NCBI GenBank assembly: GCA_002255925.1
Contig: NKIH01000005.1
Coordinates: forward strand, 186,001-250,000
Reading direction: 5' to 3'
Source of the DNA: Burkholderiales bacterium PBB6
Lineage (GTDB): Bacteria; Pseudomonadota; Gammaproteobacteria; Burkholderiales; Burkholderiaceae_C
DNA: 64,000 nt
Shown here: positions 8,015 through 16,427 of the stretch, one piece after another
Numbering within the stretch: position 1 is the first letter of the stretch
Layout: every line of letters begins with the position of its first letter
Made by a program: the position numbers and the translations under genes
The notes under the pieces: model-generated
Seen by the model: the letters and a program-made list of their open reading frames with translations, nothing else
Database searches by the model: none
Told to the model about the DNA's origin: nothing

Positions 8015-8875
8015 TCAGCTCCGTTGCAGCAAGCCGTTTGGCCGCCAAGCAAGCAACCCGGCCATAGTCACGAAGAATGCGAGGCTGCCCCAATCGGAGG
8101 CCAGATACTTGCTGGCCGTCTCGACTGTGCCGAGCAGTACAGCGGCAACTAAGCTACCCCCTATGCTGCCCATGCCCCCCACGGCCACGACAACGAGAAC
8201 TAGTACGAGGTACTTGAGTGCGTAATATGGCTCCAGGGGCATCAACTCCGCGCCCAAGATGCCACCGAGGCCGGCCAGCGCCGCCCCCACCGCGAAGGCA
8301 ACACACTGGACGCGCCGAATCGGTATTCCCAACGTTGCAGCAGCGTCGGGCTTGTCCACCGCAGCTCGCAACCAAATGCCAAAGCGGGTTCGAGCCATGG
8401 TGAGCACTGCCCCGAGTGCTACCAATAGGCCTGCACTGATAACCAGCAAGCGTTGTACTGGCAGCGTGCGAAAGCCCAGATCAACGCTCCCACTCAGTCG
8501 CTCGGGAAGCATGATCAGTTGCACTTGTGGACCGGCTATTGCGTTCGTGGTCGCGATCAGAAAGAAGCTCAGACCAATGGTGAAGAGCACTTGGCTGAGT
8601 TCGCTGCGTTTGTACAGATGCCGCAAGACAACGGCTTCCAGCATTGCCCCGACTAGTCCCGTAAGCAGGACTGCCAGCGGCATCGCCAACCAAAAGCTGA
8701 GGCCTGCCTCACGAGTCAGAAATGCACAGGCGTAGCCGCCGAGCATCGCCAGCGCGCCGTGGCTAAGGTTCACGAAACGCATCAGTCCTAGCGTTACAGA
8801 TAGGCCCACTGCGATGACAAACAGCACCATGCCGTATGCCAGCCCGTCGATGAGGATGTTGGCGAGCAACTGCAT
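8015..8875 (-). CDS. livH: Branched-chain amino acid-type ABC permease (LivH)
   Basis: The 286-residue permease starts MQLLANILIDGLAYGMVLFVIAVGLSVTLG and carries MRFVNLSHGALAMLGGYACAF, the standard LivH start region. The cytoplasmic coupling loop is AAVDKPDAAATLGIPIRRVQCVAFAVGAALAGLGGILGA. It pairs with LivM to form the membrane channel. It lies 38 bp downstream of the binding-protein gene in the same operon. Confidence 0.92.
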   Translation of the reverse strand: MQLLANILIDGLAYGMVLFVIAVGLSVTLGLMRFVNLSHGALAMLGGYACAFLTREAGLSFWLAMPLAVLLTGLVGAMLEAVVLRHLYKRSELSQVLFTIGLSFFLIATTNAIAGPQVQLIMLPERLSGSVDLGFRTLPVQRLLVISAGLLVALGAVLTMARTRFGIWLRAAVDKPDAAATLGIPIRRVQCVAFAVGAALAGLGGILGAELMPLEPYYALKYLVLVLVVVAVGGMGSIGGSLVAAVLLGTVETASKYLASDWGSLAFFVTMAGLLAWRPNGLLQRS

Positions 8876-8913
8876 GGTGTGTCAGCTCCGTTCGTTCAGT
8901 TGACGGGCAAACA

Positions 8914-10098
8914 TCACTTGTCGAGACCGTAGTCCGACTGAGGGCCGAAATTGCTGACCTCACGGTTCAAGAGTTGTCCGTTGATCTTCTCTACCTTCCG
9001 CAGGTAGACGTTCTGGACAATATGCCGAGTCTTTGGATCGATGCGCACGGGACCACGCGGACTTTCCCATTGCAGCGATCGTGCTGCCGCCAGGGCCTTG
9101 AGACCATCACGCTGACCGTTGGTCGCAGCGATCATTTGGTGGATTACGTACATGCCATCCCAAGCGCCAACGGACGCATAGTTGGCTACGGCCTGCGGGT
9201 TCTTTGCGGCAAGCGCCGCGGCAAACTTCTTGTTTGCTGCGCTGTCGTGATTGGCCGAATAGTGGAAGCTGGTCGTGAGGCCTAGGGCGGCGTCACCGAA
9301 CTTTTGAAGATCGAACTCATCCGTCTCAGCGGTCCCAAGGAACTTGACACCGGCCTTGGCCAAACCATTTTCGGTGAACGCCTTCACGAATCCAAGGTTG
9401 GGCGGACCGCCAGGCAAGAAGGTGTACACGGCCTGCGCGCCGCTGGCCTTGATACGCTGCATGAAGGGGGCGAAGTCAGTCGTGTTCATCGGCATGCGGA
9501 TGGTCTCGACGACCGTACCACCCTGCTTGACGAATTCCGACTTGAAGGCAGCCTCGCCGTCGATGCCTGGCCCATAGTCGGCGACTGCGGTAACGACCTT
9601 GCGGATATTGTTTTTGGCTGCCCATTGCGCCAAGGGCACCGTCACCTGCCATAGCGTGTAGCTGGTGCGCAGGAAGAACTCACTCTTGTCGGTGATCGAG
9701 GACGTCGCAGCATTGAAGATGACGGTCGGCGTTTGGCTTTGCTGAATCAGAGGAGCCACCGCCATCGCATTCGGCGTGAAAACGAACCCTCCCAGATAGT
9801 CAACCTTGTCCTTGACGATGAGTTCTTGGACCAAGGTCTTCGTTTGGGTCGGATTGGGGCCGCCTGTGTCGCGATAGATCAACTCAACGTTCTTGCCGGC
9901 CAATTGCCCCCCTTGGGCCGCGATGTAAGCCTCTGCGCCGGCCTTGAACAACGTGCCGTAGTGAGCGAAAGGCCCGCTGAAGGGGCCGACGATGCCCACT
10001 TTGACGGTCTGCGTCTGCGCCGATGAGGGCAGGCACGTTGCAAGCGCAGAAGCGCCAAGGCAAGCCACCATGAAGCGGCGAAGTTTGGAATCGAGCAC
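8914..10098 (-). CDS. ABC transporter substrate-binding protein (LivK-like, aromatic acid type)
   Basis: The 394-residue periplasmic protein has a signal peptide (basic MLDSKLRRF, hydrophobic core, cleavage near SSAQTQT) followed by VKVGIVGPFSGPFAHYG, the start of a type-1 periplasmic-binding fold. It is the first gene of the liv-type operon. Binding proteins of this group next to ring-hydroxylating oxygenases commonly bind aromatic acids. This is an inference from context. No ligand residue was assigned. Confidence 0.9.
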   Translation of the reverse strand: MLDSKLRRFMVACLGASALATCLPSSAQTQTVKVGIVGPFSGPFAHYGTLFKAGAEAYIAAQGGQLAGKNVELIYRDTGGPNPTQTKTLVQELIVKDKVDYLGGFVFTPNAMAVAPLIQQSQTPTVIFNAATSSITDKSEFFLRTSYTLWQVTVPLAQWAAKNNIRKVVTAVADYGPGIDGEAAFKSEFVKQGGTVVETIRMPMNTTDFAPFMQRIKASGAQAVYTFLPGGPPNLGFVKAFTENGLAKAGVKFLGTAETDEFDLQKFGDAALGLTTSFHYSANHDSAANKKFAAALAAKNPQAVANYASVGAWDGMYVIHQMIAATNGQRDGLKALAAARSLQWESPRGPVRIDPKTRHIVQNVYLRKVEKINGQLLNREVSNFGPQSDYGLDK

Positions 10099-10216
10099 GG
10101 CAATCTCCAGTTAAAGGCAATGAGCCGGGTGGGGGGACAAACCGTCCGCGATACGCCGACGGCGGCGACTTTGTCTTTGACGGGGGTCAATGGTCACACG
10201 CACTCCGTTGGCAAGC

Positions 10217-10299
10217 CAACTAGTTGAAATACCTATCTTCTTGACTGGCCCAGGGAGCGGGAAAACCCCGAACAAGTTGCAATCACAACTTGTTGAAAT
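10217..10299. promoter_or_regulatory. Repeated dyad motif CAACTWGTTGAAAT in a divergent promoter region
   Basis: In the 341-bp gap between the importer operon and the VanB-like gene, CAACTAGTTGAAAT (10217-10230) and CAACTTGTTGAAAT (10286-10299) form a direct repeat 69 bp apart. The first contains a perfect 10-bp palindrome. The second is also the right arm of AACAAGTTG-N6-CAACTTGTT (10271-10294), a perfect 9-bp inverted repeat. These look like paired operator sites able to control both directions, probably for the MarR regulator at 4941-5495. The rest of the gap (10099-10439) shows no gene. Confidence 0.55.
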
Positions 10300-10439
10300 G
10301 CCAACAATAATTCATCACCTCACCCCGCCGCCGCAGAAAGCGATTGCCGCATGTCTTCCCGCACCCCTCATTTGTTGCGCTGCAATGCCTCAGCCGCCCC
10401 TCCAAAACGCAATGCTGACAACCAAGTTGCTGGAGTCCG

Positions 10440-11396
10440 ATGATGAGCAATCTCTTGGTGCGAGTACACGCAAGGACCTTGCTGGCTGATGGCGTGCTCG
10501 GTTTCGAGTTTCGCGCGCAGGACGGTCAATCCTTGCCGCCCTTCACCGCAGGTGCACACGTTGATGTCTGGGCGTCTGAGCGTCTGGTGCGCCAATACTC
10601 GCTGTGCAACGACCCTGCCGAAACCGACCGATATCAGATCGCTGTGCAGCGCTCAGCGGTCTCACGCGGCGGCTCGATCGCCATGCACGAAAAAATTCAA
10701 ACAGGTGCGCTCCTGAGAATCAGCGCGCCGCGGAACCTATTCGAGTTACAGCCAGCACAGCACAGTCTCCTTGTGGCGGGCGGGATTGGCGTCACTCCGC
10801 TGCTGGCAATGGCTCACAGCCTGCATCGGCTCGGCGTCTCCTTCGAGCTCCACTACGCAGGACGCGAACGACGACGCATGGCATTTGTAGACCTGCTGCA
10901 AGCTAGCGAGTTCGCTGAACGTGTGCGTGTCTACTCGGACGAAAGCGGTGCTCGCCTTGATGCGGAAGCATTGCTGGCCACACAACCTCGAGGTACACAC
11001 CTCTACGTCTGTGGACCAGCCGGCTTTATGGACATGTTGCTGGACACCGCGCGACGACTGAACTGGCCAGAGCGACAACTCCACCGCGAGTTCTTCGCCG
11101 GCACAACGCCAACCATCAACCCGGACGACGAGGGCTTCGAGATCCAAATTGCCAGCAGTGGCTTGCGCTGTCGCGTCGAGCCTGGCCAACGCGTCATTGA
11201 CGTCCTTGCAACACATGGGGTGGAGGTACCTGTGTCATGCGAATCGGGCGTCTGCGGCACCTGTCTGACAACGGTCCTGGAAGGCGAGCCCGACCACCGC
11301 GACAGCTACTTGACCGACGAGGAAAAGCGCGACAGCAGGCAATTCACACCCTGTTGCTCGCGAGCTCGCAGTCCCGTACTGGTGCTTGACCTCTGA
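10440..11396 (+). CDS. Phthalate-dioxygenase-type reductase (VanB-like)
   Basis: The 318-residue electron-transfer protein has three domains in order: a flavin-binding barrel (RQYSLCNDPAETDRYQIAVQR, residues about 55-75), an NAD-binding domain (LLVAGGIGVTPLLAMAHSL) and a C-terminal plant-type 2Fe-2S domain with C267, C272, C275 and C305 (CESGVCGTC...C). This flavin-NAD-ferredoxin order is that of PDR/VanB reductases, which pass electrons from NADH to a Rieske oxygenase. The oxygenase gene follows 47 bp downstream. Two adjacent ATG codons (10440 and 10443) can start it. It is divergent from the importer operon. Confidence 0.92.
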   Translation: MMSNLLVRVHARTLLADGVLGFEFRAQDGQSLPPFTAGAHVDVWASERLVRQYSLCNDPAETDRYQIAVQRSAVSRGGSIAMHEKIQTGALLRISAPRNLFELQPAQHSLLVAGGIGVTPLLAMAHSLHRLGVSFELHYAGRERRRMAFVDLLQASEFAERVRVYSDESGARLDAEALLATQPRGTHLYVCGPAGFMDMLLDTARRLNWPERQLHREFFAGTTPTINPDDEGFEIQIASSGLRCRVEPGQRVIDVLATHGVEVPVSCESGVCGTCLTTVLEGEPDHRDSYLTDEEKRDSRQFTPCCSRARSPVLVLDL

Positions 11397-11443
11397 ACGC
11401 GCCACCACCATCCGCCCCCGCAACTCGACGAAAGGCAATTTCA

Positions 11444-12541
11444 ATGAGCTCAACCGTGATCCCGCAGGCACAGCCCAATACGGCGGCACTTGCCACAAAC
11501 TCCAAACATTTCCCACTCGACCAGTGGTATGTCGCAGGCTTCTCCACCGACGTTCAGGACGCTCCGGTCGGACGTACGTTTTTGAACCACAAGGTGGTGC
11601 TCTTCCGCACAGGTGACGGACAAATCGCCGCCTTGGAGGATCGCTGCTGTCACCGCGCATTGCCACTATCCTGCGGCACCGTTGAAGGACGAGGCGTGCG
11701 GTGCGGATACCACGGGATGCTTTACGGTTCCAACGGCGAATGCCTTGAAATTCCTGGCCAGGACCGCGTACCCGCCAAGGCCAAAGTCAAGTCTTATCAC
11801 GTGCGCGAACAGGATCGAATCATCTGGATCTGGATGCCGCGCACAGACGGTGCAGAACCAACGATGCAGCCGCCACATTACCCCCATCACGACGATCCGC
11901 GCTACAAATTCGGCACAGGCAGCTATCACTACCAGGCGCCCTGGCAGCTGATCCACGACAACCTGCTGGACCTAAGCCACTTGGGCTACGTTCACTTGAA
12001 AACCATTGGTGGCAACGCAAGGTTGCACATGAACGCACCGATGTCCGTCAGTGTTGAAGGCGACATGGTCAAAGTTGTCCGATCAATGCCTGGCTCGACG
12101 CCCCCACCTACCTACAAGGCCGCATGGCCGTTCACTGATCTATGCGACCGGTGGCAAGAAATTGAATTCCACTTGACGCACTTGCGCATCTGGACCGGTG
12201 CAGTTGAACCGGGCACTGACGCAATTGATGACCCACTGCGGGGCGGCTTTCACATGCGAGGCTTCCATGGCATCACCCCAGAAACGGAGAATACCTGTCA
12301 CTACTTTTGGAGCATGTCGAGCAACAAACACCCCGAAATGCCAGAAAACATCGAGGCTGTGATCGAGCAAACGGCGTTCACCTTCGATGAAGATCGTGGG
12401 GTCATTGAGCAGCAGCACGCGAACATGAAGGCGTTTGGCGAAGCCGCCGAGTGGGTTGACATTCACGTGGATGCAGGCGCAAATCGCGCTCGCCGCATTG
12501 TCAACAAACTCCTGAGCCAACAGCAGCAGGAGCCGACTTGA
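11444..12541 (+). CDS. Rieske aromatic oxygenase, VanA-like (O-demethylase/ring hydroxylase)
   Basis: The 365-residue oxygenase has the Rieske centre C68-x-H70...C87-x2-H90 (CCHRALPLS and CGYHG) and a mononuclear iron site D176-x2-H179-x4-H184 in NLLDLSHLGYVH, with N173 nearby. This arrangement is the phthalate dioxygenase/vanillate demethylase class, which works with the reductase encoded just upstream. Substrates in the class include vanillate, phthalates and other methoxy- or carboxy-aromatics. The sequence does not settle which. The companion importer suggests an externally supplied aromatic acid. Confidence 0.92.
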   Translation: MSSTVIPQAQPNTAALATNSKHFPLDQWYVAGFSTDVQDAPVGRTFLNHKVVLFRTGDGQIAALEDRCCHRALPLSCGTVEGRGVRCGYHGMLYGSNGECLEIPGQDRVPAKAKVKSYHVREQDRIIWIWMPRTDGAEPTMQPPHYPHHDDPRYKFGTGSYHYQAPWQLIHDNLLDLSHLGYVHLKTIGGNARLHMNAPMSVSVEGDMVKVVRSMPGSTPPPTYKAAWPFTDLCDRWQEIEFHLTHLRIWTGAVEPGTDAIDDPLRGGFHMRGFHGITPETENTCHYFWSMSSNKHPEMPENIEAVIEQTAFTFDEDRGVIEQQHANMKAFGEAAEWVDIHVDAGANRARRIVNKLLSQQQQEPT

Positions 12542-12730
12542 ACTGCACAGCAACAATGCGAAAAGCCGGCCATCCTTGCAACGCGTAGTCACTAACTACC
12601 TCACACGCCCCAAGAGACGGGCACCGGGTGGCAAGGCCTGACTGACTACTGCCGGCGCTCGATCGAGCTCGGCGTCCACGCCGTTCACCTGAGCCGTAAG
12701 TGGCTCACACCTAAAGTACGGCGAATGGTG

Positions 12731-13026
12731 GTAAGCGTCCGGCAAACCCATCTTGAACGCTGAGGCCGTGCCAGCCAGGATGGTGTCCACCAAACAAGAT
12801 AGCTGGACACCATGCCAGACGCCAAGCCGGACAAGCGCCGGCGCCACGACCCGGAACTGAAGCGGCAAGTCCTTGCCGAATGCGCTGCACCTGGCGCCTC
12901 AGTGGCCTCAGTGGCCTCAGTGGCCTCAGTGGCCATGAGCCATGGCCTGAACGCCAACCTCGTTCACAAGTGGAGGCGATCCGAGAGGACGGGTGGCGAC
13001 ACAGCACTCGCTGGTGCGTTCGTACC
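12731..13026 (+). mobile_element. IS66-family element remnant 1 (left end)
   Basis: GTAAGCGTCCGGC at 12731, an IS66-type terminal sequence, is followed by a leader containing AGGATGGTGTCCAC and then a tnpA start at 12812. The element stops abruptly at 13026 where a second copy of the same terminus begins. No right end was found. About 190 bp between the oxygenase gene and 12731 hold nothing recognisable. Confidence 0.7.
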
Positions 13027-13030
13027 GTAA
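12812..13030 (+). pseudogene. Truncated IS66 TnpA (orfA)
   Basis: The frame reads MPDAKPDKRRRHDPELKRQV, then ASVASVASVASVAMSHGLNANLVHKWRR and ends GAFVP. This is the helix-turn-helix part of IS66 TnpA (typical pattern GASVARVALAHGINANLVHKWRR). TnpA normally continues past FVP. Here the terminal inverted repeat of the next element supplies the stop codon, so the gene was cut by that insertion. Codons for A-S-V are expanded (see the 9-bp repeat). Non-functional. Confidence 0.75.
12896..12931 (+). repeat. Four tandem copies of 9-bp GCCTCAGTG inside tnpA
   Basis: GCCTCAGTG is repeated four times without error and encodes A-S-V each time. Relatives normally have a single AS/IARV-type segment here. 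It is an in-frame slippage expansion in a dead transposase gene. Confidence 0.85.
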
Positions 13031-13290
13031 GCGTCCGGCCAAGTCATCTTGAATCATGCCGGAGGGGCGGCAAGGATGGTGTCCACGTAACTTAGGTGGA
13101 CACGATGACAAGCGAGAAGAGGGATAGCCGGCGGCGGTACAGCGCGAAGATGAAGGTGCAGGTGGCAGACAGCCAGGAGAGGACATGGTGCGCCGTCTCG
13201 CCGAACCAGACAATGGCCAGAGCCACCTCGATCAGCCTTCCAGGATGTGGAACCCAGCCGACGGACTTTGCTCGGCCACGATGAGCTGCA
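13027..13290 (+). mobile_element. IS66-family element remnant 2, inserted in remnant 1
   Basis: GTAAGCGTCCGGC recurs at 13027, again followed by a leader with AGGATGGTGTCCAC and a tnpA-like start at 13105. The parallel layout with remnant 1 shows that two related but not identical IS66 elements lie head to tail, the second having landed in the first. The downstream limit is uncertain because similarity fades after about 13165 and no right end is visible. Confidence 0.6.
13105..13284 (+). pseudogene. Decayed IS66 TnpA
   Basis: The start MTSEKRDSRRRYSAKMKVQV resembles the first 20 residues of IS66 TnpA. After QVADSQ the reading becomes unrelated and the expected HGxNANLVHKW motif is missing, so the gene has a frameshift or deletion. 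Only the first 60 bp are recognisable. Confidence 0.5.
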
Positions 13291-13344
13291 TTTGTTGGCG
13301 TCGCCTCAATTGGCGCCTCCACCACAAAAACCTGTTTACTGATG

Positions 13345-13373
13345 TTGCAAACAGCACTGTTTACGCATACAGT
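13345..13373 (+). promoter_or_regulatory. Sigma-70 promoter with embedded LexA (SOS) box
   Basis: TTGCAA (13345-13350) and TACAGT (13368-13373) are spaced by 17 bp. The 16-bp LexA-type box CTGTTTACGCATACAG (13357-13372) fills the space between them, so bound LexA would block RNA polymerase. CTGT-N8-ACAG is the consensus in E. coli and many betaproteobacteria. Just upstream, AAACAG-CA-CTGTTT (13349-13362) and an outlying CTGTTT at 13332 add symmetry. It points at the 27-codon gene starting at 13397. Confidence 0.72.
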
Positions 13374-13396
13374 ATTTCTCAAACAGGAGGTTCGAC

Positions 13397-13480
13397 ATGA
13401 CCACGAGATATCGCCAGCTCTATCGCCCCGCTCCCGATCGCACGCCTTCGTGGCTGCGCAGCCTGTGGCTTTGGTTCTGA
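13397..13480 (+). CDS. SOS-controlled 27-residue protein, function unknown
   Basis: A perfect Shine-Dalgarno AGGAGG (13385-13390) is 6 bp before ATG. The product starts MTTRYRQLYRPAPDR and ends with a tryptophan-rich tail (SWLRSLWLWF). Charge is strongly positive in the first half (six Arg in all) and the last ten residues are hydrophobic and aromatic, as in short membrane-associated peptides. A 5-bp hairpin (GAGCC-TGCG-GGCTC, 13479-13492) overlaps the stop. With the LexA box upstream, it should be made on DNA damage. Known SOS-induced micro-proteins such as TisB or Caulobacter SidA act on membranes or division, but no homology to them is claimed. Confidence 0.65.
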   Translation: MTTRYRQLYRPAPDRTPSWLRSLWLWF

Positions 13481-13524
13481 GCCTGCGGGCTCCGCGTCAG
13501 GTCTGAGGCGTCAGGTCTGTAGCG

Positions 13525-13875
13525 TCACCACTGCCTGAACACCACGCACACCGTGGTGGCGTCCAGCACGGCAAACTCTTTGGCGCCCCAGGGGCGCAGC
13601 TGCACACGGTTGACGTTGGGGTGCAGCATCTCCGGCGCACGGGCGCTGACTTCCGCGTACATCGCCTCGATGTCGTCGGTTTCGATGGCCAGCTCGGGCC
13701 GGTCGAGGGCGGCCAGCTCGGCGTTCTCCATCAGGTACACCTTCACGCCGTCACGGCCCAGCACCGTGATGGTGGGGTCGGTGTGCAGCACCTGAAAACC
13801 GAGGCAGCGCACGAACAGGTCGAGGCCGTCACGGATGTCGGCGTAGAAGACCTTGGGGATGAGGTTCAGCAGCAT
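13525..13875 (-). CDS. Single-domain VOC-superfamily protein
   Basis: The 116-residue protein starts MLLNLIPKVFYADIRDGLDLFVRCLGFQVLHTD and ends VLDATTVCVVFRQW. The beta-alpha-beta-beta-beta pattern is that of glyoxalase, bleomycin-resistance or dioxygenase folds, which dimerise to make one metal site. Conserved features include the GF-V centre and the final WGAKEFAVLD, where other members have DPDGN. The function is not predictable. It is downstream of the sugar ABC operon, 52 bp after its last gene, and may be read through from it. An in-frame extension upstream is not conserved and is not included. Confidence 0.8.
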   Translation of the reverse strand: MLLNLIPKVFYADIRDGLDLFVRCLGFQVLHTDPTITVLGRDGVKVYLMENAELAALDRPELAIETDDIEAMYAEVSARAPEMLHPNVNRVQLRPWGAKEFAVLDATTVCVVFRQW

Positions 13876-13927
13876 GGGGCGGCGCCTTGGCAGGTGTTGC
13901 AGACGCCGCGTTTTAACACCGCGGCCG

Positions 13928-15001
13928 TCAAGCCACCAGGCTGCCGTGCTGGTCGAAGCACAGGGGTGCTGCGGCCCCGGTAGGCAGCAGGTGCACCGTC
14001 TGCCCGGCCTGGCAATGGGCGTGGCCGCTGCCCACCTTGGCGTGCAGCAAACCTTCCACGCCGTCCACCCGCAGGTACAGCACGCTGGCGTCACCCAGGT
14101 GCTCAGCCATCACCACCTGGGCCGTCACGGCGCCCGAGGCTTCGTGCAATGAATTGGCCAGCTGCAGGTTCTCGGGCCGCACGCCGGCCTGCGTCACGTG
14201 CGCAGGGGCATTCGCGGCCAGCGCACGCCACAGCGCCATGTGCGCCTCAGCCGCGCCTTGTGCGGCCGGGCGCGACACAAGGTTGATGCGCGGCGCACCG
14301 AGAAAGCCGGCCACGAACTCATTGGCCGGCCGGTTGTACAGGTCCAGCGGCGCCCCCACCTGCTCGATGCGGCCCTGGTTGAACACGGCGATGCGGTCGC
14401 CGAGCGTCATCGCTTCGACCTGGTCGTGGGTGACGTAGATCATCGTCGTGCCCAGCTCTTCATGCAGCCGGGCCAGCTCGATGCGCATGTTCACCCGCAG
14501 CGCGGCATCGAGATTGGACAGCGGCTCGTCGAACAGGAAGACCTTGGGCTTGCGGACGATGGCGCGGCCGATAGCCACGCGCTGTCGTTGCCCGCCGGAC
14601 AAGTCTTTCGGCAAGCGCTCCAGCAGGCTGGTGATGCGCAGCGTGTCGGCGGCCCGCTTCACCTGCGCTTCACGCTCGGCGCGGCCCACGCCGGCCATCT
14701 TCAGCGCAAAGCCCATGTTCTCCGCCACTGTCATGTGCGGGTAGAGCGCATAGCTCTGGAAGACCATCGCGGCACCGCGGTCGGCCGGGCGCATCTCGTT
14801 GGCGCGCTGGCCGTCGATGCGCAGCTCGCCCTCGGTGATGCTCTCCAGGCCGGCGATCATGCGCAGCGTGGTCGATTTGCCGCAACCCGAAGGCCCGACA
14901 AACACCATGAACTCACCGTCGCGCACATCGAGGTTGATGCCCTTGATGATCTCGAGCGCGTCGTAACGCTTGCGAATGCCGTGAAGGCTCACCTGTCCCA
15001 T
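13928..15001 (-). CDS. Sugar ABC transporter ATPase (UgpC/MsmK type)
   Basis: The 357-residue protein starts [20 protein letters not shown]. It has Walker [13 protein letters not shown], signature [19 protein letters not shown], Walker [16 protein letters not shown] and switch histidine [11 protein letters not shown], followed by a C-terminal regulatory OB-like domain (about 240-350) found in CUT1 sugar transporters. It starts 1 bp from the stop of the beta-glucosidase gene. The residues before 15001 in the longer frame overlap that gene and are discarded. It energises the permease pair encoded upstream. Confidence 0.93.
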   Translation of the reverse strand: MGQVSLHGIRKRYDALEIIKGINLDVRDGEFMVFVGPSGCGKSTTLRMIAGLESITEGELRIDGQRANEMRPADRGAAMVFQSYALYPHMTVAENMGFALKMAGVGRAEREAQVKRAADTLRITSLLERLPKDLSGGQRQRVAIGRAIVRKPKVFLFDEPLSNLDAALRVNMRIELARLHEELGTTMIYVTHDQVEAMTLGDRIAVFNQGRIEQVGAPLDLYNRPANEFVAGFLGAPRINLVSRPAAQGAAEAHMALWRALAANAPAHVTQAGVRPENLQLANSLHEASGAVTAQVVMAEHLGDASVLYLRVDGVEGLLHAKVGSGHAHCQAGQTVHLLPTGAAAPLCFDQHGSLVA

Positions 15002-15002
15002 G

Positions 15003-16388
15003 TCACGCTCCGGTGACGCTGCCCGCACTGGGCAACGTGGTTGCTGAAGAATCGGCCTTCTGGCGATGGAGGAATTCGCGGTACCAGCGCGCGCTGTCCT
15101 TGAGCGTGCGGGCCTGCGTTTCGTAGTCGACATGCACGATGCCGAAGCGCTTCTCGTAGCCCGAGGCCCACTCGAAGTTGTCCATCAGGCTCCAGACCAT
15201 GTAGCCGCCCATGCGCACACCTTGCCGCATGGCCTCGGCCACGGCCGCGATGTGCCGGGCGATGTAGTCGGTGCGCTGGCGGTCGTGCACGCGGCCGTCG
15301 ACCAGGCTGTCCTTGAAGGCGCCGCCGTTTTCAGTCACGAACAGCGGCGGCACCGGGTAGTCGCGCTGCAGGCGCATCAGCAATTCGGTCAGGCCTTCGG
15401 GGTAGATCTCCCAGCCCATGTCGGTGATCTCGCGGCCACTGCGGCTGACGTCCCACGGGCCGTCGGCGCTCACCACGGCGCGCGAGTAGTAATTGACGCC
15501 GAGGAAGTCCATGCGGCTGGCGATGGCGTTCATGTCGCCCGCTTCCACGCGCGGCGCATCGGCGCCCAGCGCCTCCAGCACATCGGCCGGGTAGCTGGCG
15601 TTGAAGATGGGGTCGAGGAACCAGCGGGTCAGGCGGCCGTCTTCCAGCCGTGCCTTGGCCAGGTCAGCCGGCGCTGCCGTGGCCGCATGCATGGGCGACA
15701 GGTTCAGCACGATGCCCAGCTGCGCCTTCACCGACTGCGCGCGCAAGGCCTGAATGGCAAGGCCGTGGCTGAGCAGCAGATGGTGCGAGGCCTGCATGGC
15801 CGTGGCGCGGTTCTTCACGCCCGGCGCAAAGATGCCGGTTTCATGGCCCAGCACCGACATCACCCAAGGCTCATTGTGGGTGGTGATCGAGGCCACGCGG
15901 TCGCCCAGGCAATCCGCCAGGCCCTGGGCGTACTCGACAAAGCGGTGCACGGTGTCGCGGTTGGCCCAGCCCCCGTTGGCCTGCAGCTCATCAGGCAGGT
16001 CCCAGTGGTTCAGGGTGACGTAGGGCTTCAGGCCACGCGCCAGCAGGCCGTCCACCAGGCGCTCATAGAAGCCGAGGCCGCGCGGGTTCCAGGCGCCGCT
16101 GCCGCCGGGGCGCACCCGCGGCCACGACACTGAAAACCGGTAGGCATCGACGCCCAGATCGGCGATCAGGTCGAGGTCGGATTCCCAGCGGTGGTAGTGG
16201 TCGCAGGCGATGCGGCCGTCACTCGCATCGGCGATGGCGCCGGGCTGCTGGCAGAAGGTGTCCCAGATCGACGGGCCTTTGCCATCAACGTCGGCCGCGC
16301 CTTCGATCTGGAAAGCGCTCGTGGCCACCCCCCACACGAATTCGGGTGGGAACTGAAGGGTGGGATCGGTGGGCGTGGGGGTGGTCAT
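15003..16388 (-). CDS. GH1 beta-glucosidase
   Basis: The 461-residue cytoplasmic enzyme carries [19 protein letters not shown] near the start, the acid/base Glu173 in TTHNEPWV and the nucleophile Glu353 in LFVTENGG, with [22 protein letters not shown] at the end. All are family-1 glycosidase signatures. There is no signal peptide, so it cleaves beta-glucosides after import by the ABC transporter of the same operon. Length is normal for BglA/BglB-type enzymes. Cellobiose and aryl-beta-glucosides are the usual substrates. Confidence 0.96.
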   Translation of the reverse strand: MTTPTPTDPTLQFPPEFVWGVATSAFQIEGAADVDGKGPSIWDTFCQQPGAIADASDGRIACDHYHRWESDLDLIADLGVDAYRFSVSWPRVRPGGSGAWNPRGLGFYERLVDGLLARGLKPYVTLNHWDLPDELQANGGWANRDTVHRFVEYAQGLADCLGDRVASITTHNEPWVMSVLGHETGIFAPGVKNRATAMQASHHLLLSHGLAIQALRAQSVKAQLGIVLNLSPMHAATAAPADLAKARLEDGRLTRWFLDPIFNASYPADVLEALGADAPRVEAGDMNAIASRMDFLGVNYYSRAVVSADGPWDVSRSGREITDMGWEIYPEGLTELLMRLQRDYPVPPLFVTENGGAFKDSLVDGRVHDRQRTDYIARHIAAVAEAMRQGVRMGGYMVWSLMDNFEWASGYEKRFGIVHVDYETQARTLKDSARWYREFLHRQKADSSATTLPSAGSVTGA

Positions 16389-16427
16389 GGCGGGCTCAAC
16401 TGCAGAAATGGAGCGGGATGGCGAGGG

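Noticed and set aside
13092-13382. Minus-strand frame across IS66 remnant 2 and the SOS promoter
   Set aside because: It covers the IS leader and promoter elements, with no recognisable product or ribosome site.
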